From Tolumonas osonensis (GTDB taxonomy: Bacteria; Pseudomonadota; Gammaproteobacteria; Enterobacterales; Aeromonadaceae): a stretch of DNA of 64,000 nt. The number at the start of each line of letters is the position of its first letter. Position 1 is the first letter of the stretch. The translations under genes and the position numbers were made by a program. Shown here piece after piece: positions 44,112 to 54,313 of the stretch. Location of the stretch: the NCBI RefSeq assembly GCF_014202415.1, contig NZ_JACHGR010000003.1, positions 62,001 to 126,000 of the forward strand, read 5' to 3'. A model generated the notes under the pieces. It was not told the DNA's origin and searched no databases. It was given only the letters and a program-made list of their open reading frames with translations.

Positions 44112-44609
44112 ATGAAATACCGTCGGATCATTTCGTTGTTTATGGTTGCTGCGCTGTTGCCTCTGGCTCAAGCCCAGGCCAGACCTCATTTTGACGGTGA
44201 CGATGATCATCGGTGGGAACATAGAAAACACCATCACCGTGATTACGGACGGGTTTATTACCCAGGTCCGGTACGGGTATATCCGGCTCCTGTGCATGTC
44301 CATGCGCCGGCCCGTTACACCATCATGCCACCGGGATATAAGACCGTGATTGCTGCCGGTGTGACTTATTTCGTCCTGAATGAACTCTGGTACCGTATGC
44401 ATGGCGGTGCTTATGAACAGGTTGCTGCACCCGCCACCAGCAATGTCACCATCATTAATAACGGTGCTACCACCACCACCATCGCCAATACCGGTTCAGT
44501 CATGAATGTCGTCGATGTTAACGGTACCCGTTATTATGTGCAGAACGGCCGTTATTACCGGCACACACCTGATGGCCAGTATCTGGAAGTGGCCCCGCCA
44601 AACTATTAA
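44112..44609 (+). CDS. DUF6515 secreted protein, His/Tyr-rich
   Basis: A 165-aa exported protein (signal peptide ending LAQAQA). The mature N-terminus is rich in His, Asp and Arg (HFDGDDDHRWEHRKHHHRDY), which may bind metal. A hydrophobic helix (VIAAGVTYFVLNELWY) and a C-terminal repeat-like part (VNGTRYYVQNGRYYRHTPDG) follow, as in DUF6515. Function unknown. The start follows GGAGAGCTTTT. Confidence 0.8.
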   Translation: MKYRRIISLFMVAALLPLAQAQARPHFDGDDDHRWEHRKHHHRDYGRVYYPGPVRVYPAPVHVHAPARYTIMPPGYKTVIAAGVTYFVLNELWYRMHGGAYEQVAAPATSNVTIINNGATTTTIANTGSVMNVVDVNGTRYYVQNGRYYRHTPDGQYLEVAPPNY

Positions 44610-44640
44610 TTCCCGGCTGAATGTAAAATAAAAACAGCAA

Positions 44641-44676
44641 TGGCGTAACTCGATATGTAGTTACGCCAAGCCTTTA
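44641..44676. terminator. Bidirectional terminator
   Basis: TGGCGTAACT (44641-44650) and AGTTACGCCA (44659-44668) with a T-rich run to the right and an A-rich run to the left, between the convergent DUF6515 and ubiX genes. Confidence 0.8.
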
Positions 44677-44688
44677 TTTTTTCAACCG

Positions 44689-45291
44689 TTATTCTGCCCA
44701 GCGCGGAGAGATGGATTGTCGGATTTGCAGATGATCCAGCACCCGGGCCACCATAAAATTAACCAACTCATCGATACTCGTCGGCTTATGATAGAAACCG
44801 GGAGAGGCAGGCAATATTGTTGCTCCCAGCTGAGTGAGTTTCAGCATGTTTTCCAGATGAATGGCGGAATAAGGTGTTTCGCGCGGAACCAGCAGCAAAT
44901 GTCCCCGCTCTTTCAATACCACATCGGCGGCGCGTTCAATCAGGTTATCTGACATACCGTGGGCAATCGCGGCCAGGGTCCCCATGGAACAGGGGCAAAT
45001 AACCATCTGTCCGGGCGCGGCAGAGCCGGAAGCGACCGGCGAGAACCAGTCTTCTTTGCCATACACACGCAGTTGTTTTTCATCACAACCATATTGCCGG
45101 ATCAGATATTGCTGACAGGCCTGCGGATCTGCCGGCCAGGCCAGATCCAGTTCCGTTGCCAGCACGACCTTGGCTGCCGAAGACATCAGCAGATGCACCT
45201 GGCAGCCCGCCTGAAGTAATTGTTCCAGCAAACGAACACCATAGATGGCACCGGAGGCGCCGGTCATCGCCAATGTGATCGCCTGTGTCAT
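44689..45291 (-). CDS. ubiX: Flavin prenyltransferase UbiX
   Basis: A 200-aa enzyme that makes the prenylated FMN cofactor used by UbiD in ubiquinone synthesis. The flavin-binding pattern [19 protein letters not shown], then [20 protein letters not shown] and [21 protein letters not shown] are the typical UbiX blocks. It starts 2 nt after the mpl stop, so the two form an operon. AGGAG precedes the ATG. Confidence 0.95.
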   Translation of the reverse strand: MTQAITLAMTGASGAIYGVRLLEQLLQAGCQVHLLMSSAAKVVLATELDLAWPADPQACQQYLIRQYGCDEKQLRVYGKEDWFSPVASGSAAPGQMVICPCSMGTLAAIAHGMSDNLIERAADVVLKERGHLLLVPRETPYSAIHLENMLKLTQLGATILPASPGFYHKPTSIDELVNFMVARVLDHLQIRQSISPRWAE

Positions 45292-45293
45292 AT

Positions 45294-46664
45294 TTACTCC
45301 TGTGGATGTTGCTTGGTTAATTTATCCAGTAATTTGTTATGGATGCCTTCAAAGCCACCATTACTCATTACCAGGATCTGATCACCCGGTTTGGCTTCTG
45401 CCACCAGCATATCCACCAGATGATTAATATCGTGCTGAACCGAGGTCGGGATCGGTGCTTTCTGCGCCAGCTGATGAATGTCCCAGCCTAGTCCGGTCGG
45501 CGCAAACATATACGCCTTGTCCGCCTGTACCAGACTCTTGATCAGCTCACCCTGATGCACGCCCATTTTCATGGTGTTCGAGCGGGGTTCCAGTACAGCC
45601 AGAATACGGGCGGTGCCGACCTTCGCCCGCAAGCCGGCAATGGTCGTGGCAATGGCGGTCGGATGGTGGGCAAAATCATCATAAACCTTGATGCCGGCCA
45701 CTTCGCCCCGCAGTTCCATGCGACGTTTCGGCATCACAAACTCATTCAGAGCCGCAATGCCATCCTGAACCCGGACACCGGCATGCCGCGCCGCGGCAAT
45801 CGCCATCAGGCCATTATGCACGCTGTGACGGCCCAGTCCGCTCCAGTGCACTTCGCCCTGCACTTCCCCATTCAGTACGACTTCAAATGCAGAACCGTCT
45901 TCTTTCAGCAGTTTTGCCTGCCAATTGGCACCGTCGCCTTCTACCAGCTCAACTTCGCTCCAGCATCCCATAGTACGCACTTCGGCCAGTGCCGGATCAT
46001 GCGCCGGCATCAGAATACGACCATTACCCGGTACCGTTCGCACCAGATGATGGAACTGACGCTGAATGGCTGCCAGATCCGGGAAGATATCGGCATGGTC
46101 ATATTCCAGATTATTCATGATCAGTGTGCGCGGACGGTAATGCACAAATTTGGAACGCTTATCGAAGAAGGCGCAATCATATTCGTCAGCTTCAATAACG
46201 AAAAATGGCGCCTTCCCCAGACGCGCGGAAAACGGGAAGTTGCCCGGTACGCCACCAATCAGGAAACCCGGTTCCAGACCGGCATGCTCCAGAATCCACG
46301 CCACCATACTGGCTGTCGTCGTTTTGCCGTGCGTACCGGCAACACCCAATACCCAGCGCTGCTGCAGGACATTGTCACGCAGCCATTCCGGACCGGAAGT
46401 ATATGGCAGATTCCGGTTTAACACATATTCCACACAAGGGTTACCCCGGCTCATGGCATTCCCGATCACCACCATGTCTGGCGCCGGATCCAGCTGGGAT
46501 GGATCATACCCCTGAATCAGTTCAATCCCCTGCTCCTCTAACTGAGTGCTCATCGGCGGATAAACATTGAGATCTGAGCCTGTTACCTTGTGACCCAACT
46601 GTTTTGCCAGCACCGCAATACCGCCCATGAAGGTACCGCAAATGCCCAGAATGTGAATATGCAT
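45294..46664 (-). CDS. mpl: UDP-MurNAc:tripeptide ligase Mpl
   Basis: A 456-aa Mur-ligase family enzyme that reattaches recycled L-Ala-gamma-D-Glu-mDAP to UDP-MurNAc. Starts with [23 protein letters not shown] loop [15 protein letters not shown]; then [20 protein letters not shown] and [15 protein letters not shown]. Length and motif order match E. coli Mpl. It is the first gene of the mpl-ubiX pair and is divergent from ppa. Confidence 0.95.
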   Translation of the reverse strand: MHIHILGICGTFMGGIAVLAKQLGHKVTGSDLNVYPPMSTQLEEQGIELIQGYDPSQLDPAPDMVVIGNAMSRGNPCVEYVLNRNLPYTSGPEWLRDNVLQQRWVLGVAGTHGKTTTASMVAWILEHAGLEPGFLIGGVPGNFPFSARLGKAPFFVIEADEYDCAFFDKRSKFVHYRPRTLIMNNLEYDHADIFPDLAAIQRQFHHLVRTVPGNGRILMPAHDPALAEVRTMGCWSEVELVEGDGANWQAKLLKEDGSAFEVVLNGEVQGEVHWSGLGRHSVHNGLMAIAAARHAGVRVQDGIAALNEFVMPKRRMELRGEVAGIKVYDDFAHHPTAIATTIAGLRAKVGTARILAVLEPRSNTMKMGVHQGELIKSLVQADKAYMFAPTGLGWDIHQLAQKAPIPTSVQHDINHLVDMLVAEAKPGDQILVMSNGGFEGIHNKLLDKLTKQHPQE

Positions 46665-46819
46665 ACAGGACTACCTGAATTTAAGGAAACTAAAACCCTG
46701 ATTCTAATGAAGCAATGCTTTTTGTGCCATCACTCTGCGGTGCTGGTTGGTAGCGATTTATCGCGGCGTGGTTATAATAGAGCGCTGCAACTTACTATTA
46801 CTTTTAAAAGGGAAACGCC

Positions 46820-47353
46820 ATGAGCTTGAATTTGGTTCCTGCTGGCAAAGATCTGCCGGAAGATATCTACGTTGTCATCGAAATTCCGCAGAACGCTGAT
46901 CCAATCAAATATGAAATCGACAAAGCGTCAGGTGCTGTATTTGTAGACCGTTTCATGGCAACTCCGATGTTCTATCCATGCAACTACGGTTACATCAACA
47001 ACACCCTGTCTCTGGATGGTGATCCGGTTGACGTACTGGTTCCGACTCCGTATCCGCTGGTTCCTGGTTCAGTGATCCGTTGCCGCCCTGTTGGCGTTCT
47101 GAAAATGAGCGACGAAGCAGGTCAGGACGCGAAGCTGGTTGCGGTTCCGCACAGCAAGCTGACCAAACTGTACGATCACATCACTGACGTACACGAACTG
47201 CCAGAACTGCTGAAAGGCCAGATCAAACACTTCTTCGAGCGTTACAAAGAACTGGAACACGGCAAATGGGTTAAAGTAGAAGGCTGGGGCGACAAAGCTG
47301 AAGCCATCGCTGAAATCCAGGCGTCTTTAGTTCGTTACGAAGAAAGCAAATAA
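46820..47353 (+). CDS. ppa: Inorganic pyrophosphatase
   Basis: A 177-aa family I pyrophosphatase, the same size as E. coli Ppa. The blocks [40 protein letters not shown]-type (conserved DxDPxDxLV) and [17 protein letters not shown] are intact. It hydrolyses pyrophosphate from biosynthesis, including that released by the CysDN sulfate adenylyltransferase nearby. The gene uses highly biased codons, as expected for an abundant protein. Confidence 0.97.
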   Translation: MSLNLVPAGKDLPEDIYVVIEIPQNADPIKYEIDKASGAVFVDRFMATPMFYPCNYGYINNTLSLDGDPVDVLVPTPYPLVPGSVIRCRPVGVLKMSDEAGQDAKLVAVPHSKLTKLYDHITDVHELPELLKGQIKHFFERYKELEHGKWVKVEGWGDKAEAIAEIQASLVRYEESK

Positions 47354-47363
47354 TTGTTAAAAC

Positions 47364-47391
47364 AAAAAGCCATGCATTGCATGGCTTTTTT
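47364..47391 (+). terminator. Intrinsic terminator after ppa
   Basis: AAAAAGCCATGC and GCATGGCTTTTTT with a 3-nt loop, 11 nt past the stop codon. Confidence 0.9.
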
Positions 47392-47429
47392 GTCTCAGGA
47401 CCTGAAGATCCTTTAATTATCATGTGTTG

Positions 47430-47528
47430 TTACAAATACAGATAAACCGCTAACCCGATTACCAGCGCAATGTACACCAGCAGCAAAACGAGTAATTTTG
47501 TCTTCGGCATCTTATTGTCATTTTTCAT
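47430..47528 (-). CDS. Small single-span membrane protein, 32 aa
   Basis: An ATG at 47528 opens MKNDNKMPKTKLLVLLLVYI, followed by ALVIGLAVYLYL and TAA. It has a basic N-terminus and one hydrophobic helix of about 20 residues. GAGGA lies 9 nt upstream. Small single-span proteins of this form are easily missed by gene callers. No function known. It is convergent with ppa and its terminator. Confidence 0.6.
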   Translation of the reverse strand: MKNDNKMPKTKLLVLLLVYIALVIGLAVYLYL

Positions 47529-47669
47529 TATGCTACATCCTCGCAGACCTCGCAGCTGGCCTACCGGTTAACAATAGCATAACAATTTTGTTAACTCTAT
47601 CCGTACAGTTAATATGACTATTGTTAATTGCTGATCTGACTCACAGCCTGGCCAGAACGATTCAGCAAC

Positions 47670-48269
47670 TCATACTGATAACAGTCCACGCGCCTGCAAC
47701 TGAGTCAACAACTCGGCAACAGCCTCGTCAACAGAGCGGCCATGATTGTGAATATGTACTTCGGGTTGTGCCGGCGCTTCGTAGGGATCATCAATACCGG
47801 TAAAGTGCTTGATCTCCCCGGCGCGGGCTTTCTTATACAAGCCTTTCGGGTCGCGTTGCTCGCATTCGGCCAGAGGTGTATCAACAAAGACTTCGACAAA
47901 TTCACCTTGCGGGAACAAGGCACGGATGGCATCACGATCGGCGCGGTAAGGAGAAACAAACGCCGCCAGGACCACCAACCCCGCATCCACCATCAGTTTG
48001 GCCGCTTCACCGACGCGACGCAGATTCTCTTGCCGATCTTCAGTAGAAAAACCCAGCCCTTTGCATAAGCCATGACGGACGTTATCGCCATCGAGCAGAT
48101 AGGTATGCACCCCGCGGCGGAACAGTTCCTGTTCCAGTGCGCCGGCGATGGTGGATTTGCCGGAGCCGGACAAGCCGGTGAACCACAGCAGAAATGCTTT
48201 ATGGCCTTTTTGTTCTGCCCGGGCCGCTTTATCAATGGCATGTTCATGCCAGACGATATCTTTGTTCAT
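47670..48269 (-). CDS. cysC: Adenylylsulfate (APS) kinase
   Basis: A 199-aa APS kinase that phosphorylates APS to PAPS in sulfate assimilation. The Walker A loop is [18 protein letters not shown]. The APS-site blocks [36 protein letters not shown] and [24 protein letters not shown] are complete. It lies 211 nt after cysN. A terminator and REP-like hairpins in between suggest it is at least partly transcribed on its own. Confidence 0.96.
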   Translation of the reverse strand: MNKDIVWHEHAIDKAARAEQKGHKAFLLWFTGLSGSGKSTIAGALEQELFRRGVHTYLLDGDNVRHGLCKGLGFSTEDRQENLRRVGEAAKLMVDAGLVVLAAFVSPYRADRDAIRALFPQGEFVEVFVDTPLAECEQRDPKGLYKKARAGEIKHFTGIDDPYEAPAQPEVHIHNHGRSVDEAVAELLTQLQARGLLSV

Positions 48270-48344
48270 TCTTTCCGAACCTATTCAATGCAACTGAGGC
48301 AAGTTAACCACGTTGAATACGGACAAGGAGATTCATTCTTCCGG

Positions 48345-48403
48345 CACGCCGTAAACCCATCCATGGGGGCTCCGCCGCGTCATCCATGACGCGGAGGGCC
48401 TCC
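48345..48403. repeat. REP-like palindromic intergenic repeat
   Basis: Two adjacent dyads with CC centres: CCCAT-CC-ATGGG near 48357-48368 and CCGCGTCAT-CC-ATGACGCGG at 48375-48394. They are flanked by GGC/GCC-rich arms (GGGGGCTCCG and GGAGGGCCTCC). The arrangement of GC-rich hairpins with CATCCATG-type centres between genes is typical of REP/BIME-like elements dispersed in Gammaproteobacteria. Only one copy lies in this window, so repetition in the genome cannot be shown. Confidence 0.5.
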
Positions 48404-48446
48404 AGAATGATTCCCCTTATCCTCTCTAATTCCAATCATTAAAACT

Positions 48447-48474
48447 AAAGAGGTAACCAGATTGGCTACCTCTT
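48447..48474 (-). terminator. Terminator after cysN
   Basis: On the minus strand AAGAGGTA and TACCTCTT arms, with inner CCAA/TTGG pairing, followed by a T-rich stretch, within 35 nt of the cysN stop. Confidence 0.65.
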
Positions 48475-48480
48475 CGAACA

Positions 48481-49896
48481 TTACAGCTTGCTGATATCCA
48501 GCGCCTGCCAGTGCGGGAAGTGTTTCCGCACCAGTGCATTCAGCTCCAGCTCAAATTCGCTGAACTGGGTTTTGGTGGTTTTATCTGCCAGCGCGTCGAC
48601 CACCATACCGGCACCAATGGTGACGTTACTCAGGCGATCGATGATGATAAAACTGCCGGTATCGTGTACTGCATCATAAGGATCCACGCCGACTGCGTTG
48701 GTCAGTGACAATTCCAGCAGCCCGATTTCATTCAGTTTCAGTTCGGTCGCTTCATGATGTTCCAGTGTATTCACATCAATCCGGTGACGAATGGCATCGA
48801 CATGGCCCCGGGTTTTACGGGTAGCCAGTTTGATGTCGTACTGACGGTGTGGTTGCAACGGCTCTTCGGTCATCCAGACCACATTGGCCAGCACACGCTG
48901 TGTAACCTGCGTATCCGCATCCGGTGCCACCAGCAGATCACCACGGCTGATATCGATTTCATCTTCCAACGTGATGGTAACTGCTTCGCCCGGCAGCGCG
49001 TAATCGAGATCGCCATCAAAGGTGACAATGCGTTTGACCTTGCTCTCTTTGCCGGACGGCAACACCTTGACCACATCACCGGGTTTCACCACACCGGCCG
49101 CAATCGTGCCCATATAACCACGGAAGTCGAGGTTAGGACGCGATACCAGTTGCACTGGCATGCGGAATGGCAGATCAGCATCACGGGTGCCGACTTCGGC
49201 GTTTTCCAGCAATGTCAGCAGCGGTTCACCGTCATACCAAGGTGTCTGCTCGCTCTTGCTAACCAGGTTGTCACCATCCAGTGCTGAAATTGGCACGACT
49301 TTGATGTCGATTTTCGGCAAACCGGCCGCGAATTCCAGATACTCTGTTTTGATCCGGTTGAATACCGCTTCGTCGAAACCAAGCAGATCCATCTTGTTCA
49401 CCGCCACGATGAACTGACGGATCCCCAGCAGGCTGGCAATGAAGCTGTGACGACGGGTCTGTTCCAGCACACCGCGGCGCGCATCAATCAGGATGATCGC
49501 CAGATCACAGGTCGACGCACCGGTCGCCATGTTACGGGTGTACTGCTCATGGCCCGGCGTGTCGGCAATGATGAACTTGCGTTTTGCCGTGGAGAAATAA
49601 CGGTACGCCACATCAATGGTGATGCCCTGCTCACGTTCAGCCTGCAGACCATCAACCAGCAACGCGAAATCGAGTTTCTCACCGGTGGTGCCAATCTTCT
49701 GGCTCTCTGATTTCAGCGTATTCAGGTGATCTTCATACACCTGACGGGAATCATGCAGCAGACGACCAATCAGCGTACTTTTGCCATCGTCCACACTACC
49801 GCAAGTCAGAAAGCGCAGCAGGCTCTTGTGCTGCTGCTTTTTCAGGTAGGTTTCGATACCTTCTTCTTTGATTGCTTCGGCAATAGTTGTATTCAT
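48481..49896 (-). CDS. cysN: Sulfate adenylyltransferase subunit 1 (GTPase)
   Basis: A 471-aa EF-Tu-like GTPase that drives ATP sulfurylase. G1 loop [28 protein letters not shown]3 [12 protein letters not shown] and G4 [11 protein letters not shown] are all present. It forms a heterodimer with CysD and starts 37 nt after cysD. There is no APS-kinase fusion at the C-terminus; CysC is separate. Confidence 0.97.
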   Translation of the reverse strand: MNTTIAEAIKEEGIETYLKKQQHKSLLRFLTCGSVDDGKSTLIGRLLHDSRQVYEDHLNTLKSESQKIGTTGEKLDFALLVDGLQAEREQGITIDVAYRYFSTAKRKFIIADTPGHEQYTRNMATGASTCDLAIILIDARRGVLEQTRRHSFIASLLGIRQFIVAVNKMDLLGFDEAVFNRIKTEYLEFAAGLPKIDIKVVPISALDGDNLVSKSEQTPWYDGEPLLTLLENAEVGTRDADLPFRMPVQLVSRPNLDFRGYMGTIAAGVVKPGDVVKVLPSGKESKVKRIVTFDGDLDYALPGEAVTITLEDEIDISRGDLLVAPDADTQVTQRVLANVVWMTEEPLQPHRQYDIKLATRKTRGHVDAIRHRIDVNTLEHHEATELKLNEIGLLELSLTNAVGVDPYDAVHDTGSFIIIDRLSNVTIGAGMVVDALADKTTKTQFSEFELELNALVRKHFPHWQALDISKL

Positions 49897-49933
49897 TTTC
49901 TGTTCCTTAATCCGTTTCTGTAACCCGCAAACC

Positions 49934-50848
49934 TTAGAAATAACCCTGACGCTTTTTCAGCTCCATCGAGCCGGCCTGATCGCTGTCGATCAGACGCCCT
50001 TGCCGTTCACTGGTCGTGGACACCAGCATCTCTTCGATGATTTCCGGCAGGGTTGAGGCTTCAGATTCGACCGCCCCGGTCAGTGGGTAACAGCCCAGCG
50101 TACGGAAACGCACAGACTCCAGTTTGGGTTCTTCGCCCGGATTCAGCGGCATACGATCATCATCCACCATGATCTTCACGCCATCGCGTTCCACCACCGG
50201 CCGTTTCGCCGCGAAGTACAGAGGAACAATTTCAATGTTTTCCAGATAGATGTATTGCCAGATATCCAGTTCGGTCCAGTTGGACAACGGGAATACGCGG
50301 ATGCTCTCCCCTTTGTTCACCTGACCGTTATACAGACGCCACAGTTCAGGACGCTGATTTTTCGGATCCCACGCATGGTTTTTATCGCGGAAGGAGTACA
50401 CACGCTCTTTCGCACGCGACTTCTCTTCATCACGACGCGCACCACCGAAAGCCGCATCAAAGCCGTATTTATTCAGCGCCTGCTTCAGGCCTTCGGTTTT
50501 CCAGATATCGGTGTGTTTCGAGCTGCCGTGTTCAAACGGGTTCAGGTTCATCGCAACCGCATCCGGGTTAATATGCACCAGCAATTCCAGACCGTATTTT
50601 TTCACGGTCTCATCACGAAACTTGATCATCTCGCGGAATTTCCAGGTGGTATCCACGTGCAGCAGCGGAAATGGCAAGGTCCCCGGATAGAAGGCCTTAC
50701 GAGCCAGATGCAGCATGACGGAGGAGTCTTTACCAATGGAGTAGAGCATCACCGGATTCTGAAATTCGGCGGCAACTTCACGGATGATATGGATACTTTC
50801 CGCTTCCAACTGCTTTAAATGGGTTAATCGTGCGGTGTCCAGTTGCAT
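49934..50848 (-). CDS. cysD: Sulfate adenylyltransferase subunit 2
   Basis: A 304-aa PAPS reductase-like fold that adenylates sulfate to APS. The PP-loop [20 protein letters not shown] and the blocks [33 protein letters not shown] and [16 protein letters not shown] are canonical. It lies between cysG and cysN on one transcript; AGGAG precedes the ATG. Confidence 0.97.
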   Translation of the reverse strand: MQLDTARLTHLKQLEAESIHIIREVAAEFQNPVMLYSIGKDSSVMLHLARKAFYPGTLPFPLLHVDTTWKFREMIKFRDETVKKYGLELLVHINPDAVAMNLNPFEHGSSKHTDIWKTEGLKQALNKYGFDAAFGGARRDEEKSRAKERVYSFRDKNHAWDPKNQRPELWRLYNGQVNKGESIRVFPLSNWTELDIWQYIYLENIEIVPLYFAAKRPVVERDGVKIMVDDDRMPLNPGEEPKLESVRFRTLGCYPLTGAVESEASTLPEIIEEMLVSTTSERQGRLIDSDQAGSMELKKRQGYF

Positions 50849-50896
50849 ATGCTTACTACTCCTGTTTACGCCTTTGCCTGACAGTGCAGACAGTGA

Positions 50897-52303
50897 TCAG
50901 GCAAGATTGATCAAATGTTCTTTACCGGAGGCGGTAGCACCACCAAACCAGCTTAATGTGTCAGCCAATGCTGCTACTTCACCAATCACAATCAGTGATG
51001 GGCTGTGTGCATCTTTGGCCAGTTCAGGTAATTCCTGCAGCGTACCGCGCAACACGCGTTGTCTGACGGTCGTACCACGTTCAATCAGCGCCACCGGTGT
51101 TTCCGGACGACGGCCATGCGCGATCAGTCGTTCTGTGATCGTTGGCGAACCAATCAGGCCCATGTAAATCACCAGAGTCTGATTGCTGGCGGCCAGTGCC
51201 GCCCAGTCCGGCTCCTGTCCATCCTGTTTGCAGTGGCCGGTGATAAACACGGCGCTTTGCGCACTGTCACGATGGGTCAGCGGGATACCGGCATACGCCG
51301 TTGCCCCTGCCGCTGCGGTAATGCCCGGCACGACGGAGAACGGAATACCTTCTGCTCTCGCAGCCTGCAGCTCTTCCGCACCGCGACCGAACATAAACGG
51401 ATCACCGCCTTTCAGACGCACCACGCGTTTACCGGCGCGGGCATGGCTTAATAACAATTCGTTGATTTCATGTTGCGGCACACTGTGTGCGCCCGCTTTT
51501 TTACCGACGCTGATGCGTTCGGCATCGCGGCGAACCAGATTCATCACTTCCGGCGATACCAGTTGGTCATACAGCACCACTTCGGCCTGCTGGATTTGTT
51601 GCAACCCTTTCAGCGTCAGCAGGCCGGCATCGCCCGGACCGGCGCCTACCAGCACAATTTCGCCACCGGCGTAATCTTCCGCATCCAGTTGCTGCGCCAT
51701 CCACTGTTCTGCCGCTTCGTGCTGTTCGGTTTCCAGTAACGTAGCCAGTTGCGGCGAGGCAAAGGCTTTCTCCCAGAAACGGCGACGGGCCGTGATATGC
51801 GATAACGTGGTTTTGATACGGTCGCGCCATTCACCGGACAAAGTAGCCAGTGCACCGAGGTGTTTTGGCAGCAGCGCTTCTAAACGTTCGCGCAGCATGC
51901 GCACCAGTACCGGTGCCTTTCCGCCGCTCGATACCGCCACCATGATCGGTGAACGATCGATAATCGACGGGAAAATGAAGCTGGAGCGATCCGGATCGTC
52001 CACCACGTTCACCCAGATATTCGCGGTGTCGGCAGCAGCGGCGACATCGGCATTCACCTGTTCATCATCCGTTGCGGCAATAACCAGCATCTGGTTCGTT
52101 AAATGTTCTGCATGGAAACGGGATGGAATATAGGTATGTCCAACCAGCAATTCAGTCAGCTCTTCGTGCAGCGAAGGAGCTACCACGGTCAGACGGGCGC
52201 CGGCATCCAGCAATAAACGTGCTTTGCGCAGGGCGATATCGCCACCGCCGACCAGCAGTACCGCACGATTATTTAATCTGGCAAATAACGGCAGATAATC
52301 CAT
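50897..52303 (-). CDS. cysG: Siroheme synthase (trifunctional CysG)
   Basis: About 468 aa from [20 protein letters not shown] (52303), preceded by GGGGGA. The N-terminal part is the NAD-dependent precorrin-2 dehydrogenase/ferrochelatase; the C-terminal part ([50 protein letters not shown]) is uroporphyrinogen-III methyltransferase. Siroheme serves sulfite reductase, which fits its place ahead of cysDN. The longer frame to 52447 has a hydrophobic extension with no Shine-Dalgarno sequence and is probably not translated. Confidence 0.95.
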   Translation of the reverse strand: MDYLPLFARLNNRAVLLVGGGDIALRKARLLLDAGARLTVVAPSLHEELTELLVGHTYIPSRFHAEHLTNQMLVIAATDDEQVNADVAAAADTANIWVNVVDDPDRSSFIFPSIIDRSPIMVAVSSGGKAPVLVRMLRERLEALLPKHLGALATLSGEWRDRIKTTLSHITARRRFWEKAFASPQLATLLETEQHEAAEQWMAQQLDAEDYAGGEIVLVGAGPGDAGLLTLKGLQQIQQAEVVLYDQLVSPEVMNLVRRDAERISVGKKAGAHSVPQHEINELLLSHARAGKRVVRLKGGDPFMFGRGAEELQAARAEGIPFSVVPGITAAAGATAYAGIPLTHRDSAQSAVFITGHCKQDGQEPDWAALAASNQTLVIYMGLIGSPTITERLIAHGRRPETPVALIERGTTVRQRVLRGTLQELPELAKDAHSPSLIVIGEVAALADTLSWFGGATASGKEHLINLA

Positions 52304-52453
52304 GATGATTCCCCCTATTTCTGAAATGTGAATATAGACATGTATGTATAAGATGTAAAATACTAAAAAGGCACTTTCTATGGCTAAAAAGTAATATGTA
52401 TATCTGATTATTAGATATAGAAAATGATGTGATTTTTTGAATGACAAACGGAC

Positions 52454-52789
52454 TCATTTGGTTGTTTCATGCAGGGCTTTTGTCAGACAATCAGGACACA
52501 GACAATCGCCGATACTGCCCGCCAGCGGTGCCTGGTTTGGCAGATCCTGACACCAGCATCCACCCTGTTTGCCACCACTGCCACACACAAAATGCTGTCC
52601 ACACTGTGAACAGGATTTTTCTTTGACCGGTAACGGCAGACTCAGCAGCCGGGCCCATATCCGTTGCTTTTCTTCTTCACCGAACTGCGGCCAGCCGGCA
52701 ATCTCGTCCAGCGTCCGCTGGCAACTCGTGCAGAATTTTCCGCCAGCATCAAGCTGACAGATGCCACGACAAGGCGACCCCACTGTCAT
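52454..52789 (-). CDS. DUF1289 plus cysteine-rich CWC protein
   Basis: A 111-aa protein with 13 cysteines. Residues 5-35 (SPCRGICQLDAGGKFCTSCQ, then RTLDEIAGW) are a DUF1289 domain. Residues about 58-105 (KSCSQCGQHFVCGSGGKQGG, then CWCQDLP and CLCPDCL) match the cysteine-rich CWC family. It probably binds zinc or iron. It is divergent from qmcA; between it and cysG are about 150 nt that should hold the cysG promoter. Confidence 0.85.
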   Translation of the reverse strand: MTVGSPCRGICQLDAGGKFCTSCQRTLDEIAGWPQFGEEEKQRIWARLLSLPLPVKEKSCSQCGQHFVCGSGGKQGGCWCQDLPNQAPLAGSIGDCLCPDCLTKALHETTK

Positions 52790-52891
52790 ACAACCTTCCT
52801 GTTCATATCAATTCGTCCGTCATGCTAATGTTCTATACTTTTGATTGTATGTGAAAAAATATAATCAGAAAGTAACTTCAGGGAGATCGCT

Positions 52892-53815
52892 ATGGATTTA
52901 AGTTTATTGCTGCTTTTTGTCTTTATCGTACTGGTATTCGTGACGCTCAGTTCGATCATCAAGGTGGTTCCACAAGGCTATAACTGGACGGTTGAACGTT
53001 TTGGCCGCTACACGCGCACGCTGACTCCCGGCTTGAATCTGCTCATCCCGTTTATCGATCGTATTGGCCATAAAATCAATATGATGGAACAGGTGCTCGA
53101 TATTCCGCCACAGGAGGTCATCTCCCGCGATAACGCGAACGTCACCATTGACGCCGTGAGTTTTGTACAGGTGATCGAGGCACACAAAGCCGCCTATGAA
53201 GTCAATGACCTGATGCTGGCGATCCGCAATCTGACCATGACCAATATCCGTACCGTATTAGGCGCGATGGAGCTGGATCATATGCTGTCACAACGTGACA
53301 CCATCAACGAAAAGCTGCTGATAACCGTCGATGCGGCAACCAACCCGTGGGGGGTCAAAGTCACCCGTATCGAGATCAAGGATGTACGGCCACCGCAGGA
53401 TCTGATCGCTTCGATGAATGCCCAGATGAAAGCGGAACGGCAAAAACGGGCGGAAATTCTGGAAGCGGAAGGTGTCCGGCAATCCAAGATATTAAAAGCG
53501 GAGGGGGAAAAACAGTCACAGATCCTGAAAGCCGAAGGGGAACGTCAGGCCGCGTTTCTGGCCGCAGAAGCCCGGGAACGTCAGGCTGAAGCCGAGGCGA
53601 AAGCCACCCAGCTGGTTTCTGATGCCATTGCCAACGGAAATACACAGGCGATCAATTACTTCGTGGCACAAAAATATACCGATGCACTGGCCAGAATTGG
53701 CGATGGTCAGAACAGCAAGCTGGTACTGATGCCGTTGGAGGCATCACAACTGATCGGTTCGATCAGCGGTATCAGCCAGCTAGTGAACGAGATCGCCCCG
53801 AAAAAAGGACAATGA
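52892..53815 (+). CDS. qmcA: SPFH-domain membrane protein QmcA (YbbK)
   Basis: A 307-aa stomatin/prohibitin family protein. N-terminal membrane anchor [20 protein letters not shown], then the SPFH core ([40 protein letters not shown]) and a long Ala/Glu coiled coil with three ILKAEGE repeats at residues about 190-220. It organises membrane microdomains, and pairs with the NfeD-type gene that starts 3 nt later. Confidence 0.93.
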   Translation: MDLSLLLLFVFIVLVFVTLSSIIKVVPQGYNWTVERFGRYTRTLTPGLNLLIPFIDRIGHKINMMEQVLDIPPQEVISRDNANVTIDAVSFVQVIEAHKAAYEVNDLMLAIRNLTMTNIRTVLGAMELDHMLSQRDTINEKLLITVDAATNPWGVKVTRIEIKDVRPPQDLIASMNAQMKAERQKRAEILEAEGVRQSKILKAEGEKQSQILKAEGERQAAFLAAEARERQAEAEAKATQLVSDAIANGNTQAINYFVAQKYTDALARIGDGQNSKLVLMPLEASQLIGSISGISQLVNEIAPKKGQ

Positions 53816-53818
53816 TAG

Positions 53819-54286
53819 ATGATGCATGACTGGATATGGCTGTCTGAATGGAGTTACTGGCACTGGCTGATCCTGGGCTCCATCCTGTTATTGCTGGAAT
53901 TATTCGGTACCGCCGGTCTGCTGCTGTGGACCGGTATTGCTGCGCTGCTGACAGCGGTGATCGTTTTTCTTGCAGAACCCGGTATCTATACGCAATGGAG
54001 CCTGTTTGCCATATTCAGCATTATCACCACCTGGTGCTGGTTCCGGCTTAACAAGCAGGATAAGCCATCCGCCGAAGTGAAAGTGCTGAATCAGCGCATA
54101 CAGCGTTGTATCGGTGTACAAACCACCTTGCTGGAAGATGTCAGACTGGGAAAAAGCCGGGTACGGATCGAAGATACCGTCTGGGTGGTGCTGACGAATG
54201 AAGCGCTACCGGCCGGAGCCGTGGTTAAGGTTGTTGCCGCAGAAGGTACTTATCTGGTTGTGAAATCAATCACTACCGGCAGATAA
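53819..54286 (+). CDS. ybbJ: NfeD-family membrane protein (YbbJ)
   Basis: A 155-aa protein with three N-terminal membrane segments (HWLILGSILLLLELFGTAGL, LLLWTGIAALLTAVIVFLA, WSLFAIFSIITTWCWF) and a C-terminal OB-fold domain (GKSRVRIEDTVWVV, LPAGAVVKVVAAEGTYLVVK) typical of short NfeD. It is the usual partner of QmcA. Confidence 0.92.
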   Translation: MMHDWIWLSEWSYWHWLILGSILLLLELFGTAGLLLWTGIAALLTAVIVFLAEPGIYTQWSLFAIFSIITTWCWFRLNKQDKPSAEVKVLNQRIQRCIGVQTTLLEDVRLGKSRVRIEDTVWVVLTNEALPAGAVVKVVAAEGTYLVVKSITTGR

Positions 54287-54287
54287 A

Positions 54288-54307
54288 AAGGGAGCGGATG
54301 CTCCCTT
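54288..54307. terminator. Bidirectional terminator
   Basis: AAGGGAGC and GCTCCCTT with a 4-nt loop, between the convergent ybbJ and aroP genes. Confidence 0.75.
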
Positions 54308-54313
54308 AACCTC

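Noticed and set aside
50897-52447. Siroheme synthase starting at 52447 with a hydrophobic N-terminal extension
   Set aside because: The extension has no Shine-Dalgarno sequence and is absent from the family; GGGGGA precedes the internal ATG at 52303.
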